From OAS926 sp035503715 (GTDB lineage Bacteria; Pseudomonadota; Alphaproteobacteria; Rhizobiales; Rhizobiaceae): a DNA stretch of 64,000 nt. Shown here one piece after another: positions 58,779 through 64,000 of this stretch. Made by a program: the position numbers and the translations under genes. Position 1 is the stretch's first letter. Every line of letters starts with the position of its first letter. The DNA lies in assembly GCA_035503715.1 (NCBI GenBank), contig DATJTE010000017.1, forward strand, positions 1-64,000, read 5' to 3'. Below the pieces are notes generated by a model that saw nothing but the letters and a program-made list of their open reading frames with translations, did not search any database and was not told the DNA's origin.

Positions 58779-60047
58779 TCAGGCGAGCCAGTCCGGCATC
58801 GAATCCAGGCCGATCAGCTCATCATAGCCCGGCCTACGCCGCACAATATGGAAGCGGTCGCCATCGACCAGCACCTCAGGCACCAGCAAACGTGTGTTGT
58901 AAGTGCCTGCCTGGACGGCGCCATAGGCGCCGGCGGTGGACACAGCAAACAGGTCGCCCGCATTCATGCGCGGCAGGTCCCGGTCCATGGCGATGAAGTC
59001 GCCGCTTTCGCAGACAGGCCCGACGACATCGACCACCATGCGCGGCGTGTCGGGCTGCGCTTCGATGACGGGCCGGATCTCGTGGAAGGCGTCATAAAGG
59101 GTGGGGCGGATGAGATCGTTCATCGCGACGTCGCCGATGATGAAGTTCTTCGCGTCGCCTTCCTTCACGTAGATCACCTCGCCGACGAGGATGCCGGCAT
59201 TGCCGGCGATCAGCCGGCCAGGCTCGAAGATCACCTTCACGCCGAGACTGGTCATATGCTTCTTCACGATCGCCGCATAGGCATCGGGAAGCGGCGGCGG
59301 GTTGTTGTCGGTGCGATAAGGGATGCCGAGGCCGCCGCCGAGATCGACGTGCTCGATCGCGTGGCCGTCGGCGCGCAACTGTCCGACCAGTTCAGCCAGC
59401 AGCGCGTATGCATCGCTGAACGGCTGCAGTTCGGTCAACTGGCTGCCGATATGCGTGTCGATACCGATGACCTTGATGCCGCGCAGGGTCGCTGCGCGCG
59501 CGTAGACATCGCGGGCGCGCTGCCAGGCTATGCCGAATTTGTTCTCGGCCATACCGGTCGAGATCTTCTTGTGCGTCTTGGCATCGACGTTGGGGTTGAT
59601 GCGCAGCGAGATCGGCGCGGTCTTCCCTGCGGCCACCGCGCGTTGCGACAAGAGCTCCAGTTCCGGTTCGGATTCGACGTTGAAGCAGTGGATGCCGGCC
59701 GAAAGGGCGAAGTCCATTTCGCTCGCCTTCTTGCCGACGCCGGAGAACACGATCCTGTCGGCCGGAATGCCGGCGGCCAGCGCACGGCGCAATTCGCCTT
59801 CGGAGACCACATCCGCGCCCGCGCCAAGCTTGGCCAGCGTGCGCAGCACGGCCTGATTGGAGTTCGCCTTCATCGCATAGCAGACCATCGCGTCGAGTTC
59901 GGCGAAGGCTTCGGCGAAGACGCGATAATGGCGCGTCAGCGTGGCGGTCGAGTAGCAGTAGAACGGCGTGCCGACGGCTGCCGCGATCGCCGGCACGGGC
60001 ACGTCCTCGGCATGCAGAACGCCGTCGCGGTATTCGAAATGGTTCAC
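58779..60047 (-). CDS. lysA: diaminopimelate decarboxylase
   Basis: A 422-residue fold-type III PLP enzyme making L-lysine from meso-diaminopimelate. The PLP lysine is in VCYAMKANSNQAVL. GVGKKASEMDFAL, HIGSQLTELQPF, DLGGGLGIPY and EPGRLIAGNAGILVGEVIYVKEG are conserved. CESGDFIAMDRDLP, with its Cys, and the YGAVQAGTYNTRLL tail complete the active site. The gene is followed upstream on the same strand by lptM and argH. Confidence 0.96.
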   Translation of the reverse strand: MNHFEYRDGVLHAEDVPVPAIAAAVGTPFYCYSTATLTRHYRVFAEAFAELDAMVCYAMKANSNQAVLRTLAKLGAGADVVSEGELRRALAAGIPADRIVFSGVGKKASEMDFALSAGIHCFNVESEPELELLSQRAVAAGKTAPISLRINPNVDAKTHKKISTGMAENKFGIAWQRARDVYARAATLRGIKVIGIDTHIGSQLTELQPFSDAYALLAELVGQLRADGHAIEHVDLGGGLGIPYRTDNNPPPLPDAYAAIVKKHMTSLGVKVIFEPGRLIAGNAGILVGEVIYVKEGDAKNFIIGDVAMNDLIRPTLYDAFHEIRPVIEAQPDTPRMVVDVVGPVCESGDFIAMDRDLPRMNAGDLFAVSTAGAYGAVQAGTYNTRLLVPEVLVDGDRFHIVRRRPGYDELIGLDSMPDWLA

Positions 60048-60063
60048 GTGCGTGTCCGGAAAA

Positions 60064-60273
60064 TCAGTCGATCAGGCCGTCGAGGATGAATGGCTTGTCC
60101 TCAACCGGTTTTTCGGGTGCCGGCGGGACCGGTTCCTTGTTCCGCTGCGCTTCCTTGCGGGCGTCGAGTGCTGCCTGATAGGGCGTATCGAGCGGCGCCT
60201 TGCGGCCGCACGCCGTCACCGCGAGCGCCAGCGCCAGCAGAATTCCGAGCCTTGTCAGTTGCTTCGACGTCAT
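60064..60273 (-). CDS. lptM: LPS translocon maturation lipoprotein LptM (YifL)
   Basis: A 69-residue lipoprotein: a short signal (LTRLGILLALALAVTAC) ends at the lipobox Cys, followed immediately by GRKAPLDTP, the conserved LptM segment, and a proline-rich tail. E. coli LptM assists assembly of the LptD/LptE outer-membrane complex. ATG 60273 follows GGCTGGG; an ATG 9 bp upstream is possible. It stands between argH and lysA as in many proteobacteria. Confidence 0.88.
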   Translation of the reverse strand: MTSKQLTRLGILLALALAVTACGRKAPLDTPYQAALDARKEAQRNKEPVPPAPEKPVEDKPFILDGLID

Positions 60274-60334
60274 CCCAGCCAATCCATTCGACCCGCCGCT
60301 TGTAGCGGAACTTCAATCCGATTGCATCCCAAAC

Positions 60335-61735
60335 TCAGGCGGTCTTGAGGCGCTTTTTCCAATAGCGGATCTGGCGGCGCACTTCTTGCGGCGCGGTGCC
60401 GCCGAAGGAGGTGCGGCTCTTCACCGAGTTTTGCACCGAAAGCACGGAGAACACGTCCTCGGTCACCTTCGGATTGAGCGCCTGCAATTCCTCCAGCGAC
60501 AGTTTTTCGAGCCCGACCTTTTTCGATTCCGCCAGTGCAACGGCGCGGCCGGTCACGTGGTGTGCCTCGCGGAATGGCAAGCCAGCCTCGCGCACGAGCC
60601 AATCGGCAAGGTCGGTCGCGATCGAATAGCCGGCGCCGGCCGCCTTCTTCATCGCGGCCTCGTTCACGGTCAGATCCGAGATCATGCCGGTCATTGCCGC
60701 GATCATCAGGTCGAGCGTCTCGGCCGCATCGAAGACAGCTTCCTTGTCCTCCTGCATGTCCTTCGAATAGGAGAGCGGCAAACCCTTCATTACGGTCAGC
60801 AGTCCGATCAGATGACCGTTCACGCGGCCGGTCTTGGCGCGGACCAGTTCGGCGGCGTCGGGGTTCCGCTTCTGCGGCATAATGGATGAGCCCGTCGAGA
60901 AGCTGTCGGACAGCCGCACGAAGGCGAATTGCGGCGTCGACCAGATGACGATCTCTTCCGCCAGCCGCGACAGATGCGTGCCGCAGATCGCGGCGAGCGC
61001 CATGAATTCCAGCGCGTAATCGCGGTCCGACACGCTGTCGATCGAGTTGCGCGTCGGCTCGCGGAAGCCGAGCGCCTTCGCGGTCTGCGCACGGTCGATC
61101 GGAAAGCCTGTGCCGGCAAGGGCGGCGGCCCCAAGCGGGCTTTCGTCCATGCGCTCGATTGCGTCACGGGCGCGCGACAGGTCGCGGCCGAACATTTCCA
61201 CATAGGCCATGCAGTGATGGCCGAAGGTCACGGGCTGCGCCGCCTGCAGATGCGTGAAGCCAGGCATGACGGTTGCGGCGTGTTTCTCCGCCCTGTCGAG
61301 CAGCGCCTCGATCAGACCTTTCAGCGCCTCGGCGGTGCGCGACAGTTCGCGCTTCACCCAGAGGCGGAAATCAACGGCGACCTGGTCGTTGCGCGAGCGG
61401 GCGGTGTGCAGCCGGCCGGCCGCCGGGCCGATCAGCTCGGCCAGCCGCGATTCGACATTCATGTGAATGTCTTCGAGCCGGGTCGAAAAGGCGAATTTGC
61501 CGTCCTCGATCTCTCGCAGGATCGTGTTCAGTCCGTGAGCGATCTTCTGTTGATCTTCGGCCGAAATGATGCCGGTTTCCGCCAGCATCTGAGAATGGGC
61601 GAGCGAACCGCGAATGTCCTCCGCGTATAGTTTGCGATCGAAGCCGATGGAGGCGTTGATCGCTTCCATGATCGCGGCTGGACCTGAGGCGAAACGTCCG
61701 CCCCACATCTGGTTGCTGGCCTTTTTCTCGCTCAT
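60335..61735 (-). CDS. argH: argininosuccinate lyase
   Basis: A 466-residue aspartase/fumarase-superfamily enzyme that releases arginine and fumarate from argininosuccinate. MWGGRFASGP begins the fold, followed by TARSRNDQVAVDFRLW, PGFTHLQAAQPVTFGHH and the catalytic signature GSSIMPQKRNPD. The C-terminus has SFGGTAPQEVRRQI. The start MSEKKASNQ at 61735 is fixed by the family; a longer extension crosses the divergent tlpA gene. The two genes diverge with only an 18-bp gap. Confidence 0.96.
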   Translation of the reverse strand: MSEKKASNQMWGGRFASGPAAIMEAINASIGFDRKLYAEDIRGSLAHSQMLAETGIISAEDQQKIAHGLNTILREIEDGKFAFSTRLEDIHMNVESRLAELIGPAAGRLHTARSRNDQVAVDFRLWVKRELSRTAEALKGLIEALLDRAEKHAATVMPGFTHLQAAQPVTFGHHCMAYVEMFGRDLSRARDAIERMDESPLGAAALAGTGFPIDRAQTAKALGFREPTRNSIDSVSDRDYALEFMALAAICGTHLSRLAEEIVIWSTPQFAFVRLSDSFSTGSSIMPQKRNPDAAELVRAKTGRVNGHLIGLLTVMKGLPLSYSKDMQEDKEAVFDAAETLDLMIAAMTGMISDLTVNEAAMKKAAGAGYSIATDLADWLVREAGLPFREAHHVTGRAVALAESKKVGLEKLSLEELQALNPKVTEDVFSVLSVQNSVKSRTSFGGTAPQEVRRQIRYWKKRLKTA

Positions 61736-61753
61736 CGTGCTACCGGCCTTGGA

Positions 61754-62428
61754 ATGTCGAAATTCAATCTTCCCGCCACAAGGCTGATCATTCTGGCGGC
61801 GGTCGCCGGAATGATCGCCGGCGGCGTCGCCGTATACGTGAGAGGTGGGCTTTCTGGCAATGACGGGCCGGAAGTGGCCGATATTTCCGGCCCGGACAAG
61901 GCCTGCGAGGCACGAGCCGAAATGGCCAAGGCGATCGCGGCGAAGGCGACCGGCGATGTCGCGGCACTGCTGCCGGCCGACCCGCCGCAATCGCTCGCGG
62001 CGCTGGCGTTCAACGGCCCCGACGCGAAACCCATGAGCCTCAAGGATTTCACGGGCCGCACGGTGCTGCTCAACCTCTGGGCAACATGGTGCGCTCCGTG
62101 CCGTGCCGAAATGCCCTCGCTCGACGCGCTCGAGCTCGAGATGGGCGGAGAGAGCTTCGAGGTGGTGGCGGTCAATATCGACACGGGCGACGACACCAAA
62201 CCGAAGAAATTCCTGGAGGAGACGGGTGTCGCGACGCTCGGCTATTATCGCGACGCGACGCTTGGGGTATTCAACGATCTCAAGAAACGCGGGCTGGCGC
62301 TCGGCCTACCCGTGACCTTGCTCATCGGGCCTGATGGCTGCCTTCTCGCCCACATGAACGGCCCGGCGGAATGGGCGGGCGAGGATGCCAGGCGGCTTGT
62401 CGAGGCGGCGCTCGGCAGCGAAAGCTAG
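61754..62428 (+). CDS. tlpA: membrane-anchored thiol:disulfide oxidoreductase TlpA
   Basis: A 224-residue thioredoxin-fold protein with an N-terminal membrane anchor (LIILAAVAGMIAGGVAVYV) facing the periplasm. The redox motif is WATWCAPCRAEMPSL, and the cis-Pro region is GLPVTLLIGPDGC. TlpA reduces copper chaperones or the CuA site of cytochrome oxidase in Bradyrhizobium. In rhizobia it is typically divergent from argH, as here. Confidence 0.94.
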   Translation: MSKFNLPATRLIILAAVAGMIAGGVAVYVRGGLSGNDGPEVADISGPDKACEARAEMAKAIAAKATGDVAALLPADPPQSLAALAFNGPDAKPMSLKDFTGRTVLLNLWATWCAPCRAEMPSLDALELEMGGESFEVVAVNIDTGDDTKPKKFLEETGVATLGYYRDATLGVFNDLKKRGLALGLPVTLLIGPDGCLLAHMNGPAEWAGEDARRLVEAALGSES

Positions 62429-62590
62429 GCCGGACGGCTTCTGGTCGGACCAGTAGGGCCGTTTTGAGCCTGACCTTAGGTCGTGCTTAACCAAAGGGCC
62501 GATTGTTTTGCCGGCGCTCCGTGCCGCCGGGCCTTTCTTGAACCATTCGTTAAACGAACCCGCGCGAGGGTCGCCGCACGGGGAAGGCCT

Positions 62591-64000
62591 ATGGCCGAGT
62601 GGGAAATTCAGGGCGTGGCGTCGGGTCAAAACACAGGTTTCACGAGGCAGTTCGGTGCCGTGGCGTTGCTCGGCATCGGGTATGCCGTTCTGGCGGTCGT
62701 CTGCTCAAAGCTGTTCTACTCTGGCAGCGATGCCGCCGGTCTATGGCTGGCGAATGCTTTTGCCGCGGGCTTCATCCTGCGGGCTGGCTTGAGTTCGCTG
62801 ACGCTCCCGGTCGTCATTGTCCTTGCCACATCGGTCGCCGGCAATCTGGCGCTCGGACACGCACTCGAGGACGTCGTTCTCTTCTCGGTCACCAATACGA
62901 TCAGCGTGCTGCTTGCGGTTCTTTTGCTGCGCGGCCGGTTCTCCGATCTCGAGGAGGTGACGGCCAGTCCCGGCAATTATGCGACGGCGCTTTTGCTCGC
63001 CGGCGCCGCAGCACCGGCCATCGCTGGGCTTCTCTACGCGCAGGCCAGCTTCCATCTCAACGGGGAGCCGCTGCTGCTGACCTGGTGGCTGTGGCTGTCA
63101 GGTGACGCGCTGGGTTATGCGATTATCCTGCCGATCGCGTTCTCCGCGACACGCGATGCACTTGCCGATTTCACGCGACAAAAGGCGGTCGTTCAGTTTT
63201 TGCTTTCCCTCTCCTTCGTCGCGTTCGCCGCTGCCAGCGGCCTGACCTGGACGACCTTTCCGATCATGGTGCTGTTCGTTCCGCTGATGGTGAGCGCAGC
63301 CTTCCTGCCGGCATTCATGCTAGCGATTGTGGCAGCCTTTGCGGCCGTCTCGGTCCTCACCGCGCTCGCGTTCGGACTGGCGCCGTCCGCCCCGATCGTT
63401 GAAGCCCTGGCTGCTTATCGTTTCCAGGTATCGCTGGCGATCTGCGCCACACTGCCGATGCTGGGGCAGATGGTCATCCAGCAGATGCGCAACGACCGCC
63501 GTCGCGCCTTTGACAGCGAACAGCGCTTCCGGCGCGCGATGAAGGATTCCGCCATCGGTGTCGCCATCGTCGCCCTCGACGGCAAGATTGTCGAAACGAA
63601 CGACGCCTTCGCCGAAATGCTCGGTTACACCACCGGCGAACTCGAGACGAAGACCTTTTTCGAGATCACCTATCCGGAAGACAGGGCGATCGGCGCGGAA
63701 ACCATGCGCGCCGTCCGCGCCGGCGAGGCGGATTCCTATCGCTTCGAGAAACGTTACGTCCGCAAGGATGGCCGGCCGGTCTGGGCGCAGCTCGCCGGCT
63801 CCGTCATTCGCGATGCGCAAAGTGGCAAGCCGATCTATCTCGTCTCGCAGATCGAGGACATCGACGCCCGCAAGAAGTCGGAGGCCGCGTTGGCGGAATC
63901 CGAGATGCGCTGGAACTTCGCGCTTGCCGCGGCCGGCCAAGGCGTCTGGGATCTCGATGTGCGGAAGGGCGAAGTCCGCTACTCATCGACCTGGAAGCGC
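62591..64000 (+). CDS. MASE1-PAS sensor protein, 5' part (truncated at window end)
   Basis: The first 470 residues of a longer gene. Residues about 20 to 300 form a multi-span MASE1-type sensor (WLANAFAAGFILRAGLSS, LALGHALEDVVLFSVTNTISVLL, WWLWLSGDALGYAIILPIAF). A PAS domain follows (about 310 to 425: FRRAMKDSAIGVAIVALDGKIVETNDAFAEMLGY, RYVRKDGRPVWAQL, QIEDIDARKKSE) and a second PAS begins at AESEMRWNFALAAAGQGVWDLD. The output domain, most often GGDEF or GGDEF-EAL or a histidine kinase, lies outside the window. The start follows GGGAAGG. The 162-bp upstream gap shows only a G/C-rich hairpin-like stretch. Confidence 0.87.
   Translation, partial: MAEWEIQGVASGQNTGFTRQFGAVALLGIGYAVLAVVCSKLFYSGSDAAGLWLANAFAAGFILRAGLSSLTLPVVIVLATSVAGNLALGHALEDVVLFSVTNTISVLLAVLLLRGRFSDLEEVTASPGNYATALLLAGAAAPAIAGLLYAQASFHLNGEPLLLTWWLWLSGDALGYAIILPIAFSATRDALADFTRQKAVVQFLLSLSFVAFAAASGLTWTTFPIMVLFVPLMVSAAFLPAFMLAIVAAFAAVSVLTALAFGLAPSAPIVEALAAYRFQVSLAICATLPMLGQMVIQQMRNDRRRAFDSEQRFRRAMKDSAIGVAIVALDGKIVETNDAFAEMLGYTTGELETKTFFEITYPEDRAIGAETMRAVRAGEADSYRFEKRYVRKDGRPVWAQLAGSVIRDAQSGKPIYLVSQIEDIDARKKSEAALAESEMRWNFALAAAGQGVWDLDVRKGEVRYSSTWKR

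Overview
The window looks like chromosomal DNA of an alphaproteobacterium of the order Hyphomicrobiales (Rhizobiales), most like the Mesorhizobium/Phyllobacteriaceae group. The signs are high GC; the blocks cobT-cobS-dnaJ-bolA, aroK-aroB-corC, xerD/accA and ftsE-ftsX; a SAM-II riboswitch on metA; a CtrA-type box near ftsE; a CpdR-like receiver; and scattered C- and G-rich palindromic repeats. No rRNA, tRNA, CRISPR array, insertion sequence or prophage was seen, and no gene-free stretch exceeds about 260 bp.

Left part (1-13.2 kb). A purine and glycerate group (guanine deaminase, UPF0303 protein, glycerate 2-kinase) and a Mug-like DNA glycosylase lie on the + strand. A long minus-strand run follows, read from a divergent GlxA/CdhR-type regulator: 3-dehydrocarnitine-cleaving enzyme, carnitine 3-dehydrogenase, acyl-CoA dehydrogenase, a DUF2161 protein, an ATP-grasp acyl-CoA ligase, a CaiD-like hydratase and a D-threonine aldolase/D-serine dehydratase-like enzyme. 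Together they look like a gamma-butyrobetaine/carnitine to glycine betaine pathway. Palindromic repeats sit around and inside these genes, and three are translated as part of the ligase.

13.2-24.8 kb. A VapBC toxin-antitoxin pair with a tandem palindromic operator is followed by a CocE-type hydrolase, a complete peptide-type ABC importer and a type I phosphodiesterase. On the opposite strand is a two-gene DNA-repair cassette: a radical SAM protein and a UdgX-type uracil-DNA glycosylase. An exact match to the alphaproteobacterial LexA operator pattern (GTTC-N7-GTTC) lies just ahead of the first start codon. I consider this the most interesting unit in the window.

24.8-42 kb. Mostly housekeeping: cobaltochelatase CobST, J-protein, BolA, shikimate genes, XerD, AccA, an L,D-transpeptidase, TusA, ribosomal protein L28 and membrane transporters. 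An AT-richer orphan nucleotidyltransferase-fold gene with two palindromes at its promoter interrupts it. The queuosine-precursor transporter gene carries what appears to be a very small preQ1-I riboswitch whose pseudoknot would use the start codon. A YkvA/DUF1232 gene carries an apparent 2-bp frameshift.

42-64 kb. Glyoxalase II, two methyltransferases and a type III polyketide synthase (a probable phenolic-lipid locus); metA with SAM-II aptamer and terminator; hisC-tyrC; lipid and envelope genes; ftsEX; hpt with a CpdR-like receiver; a TIGR02302 membrane protein; lysA-lptM-argH; tlpA; and the 5' part of a MASE1-PAS sensor gene that runs off the window.
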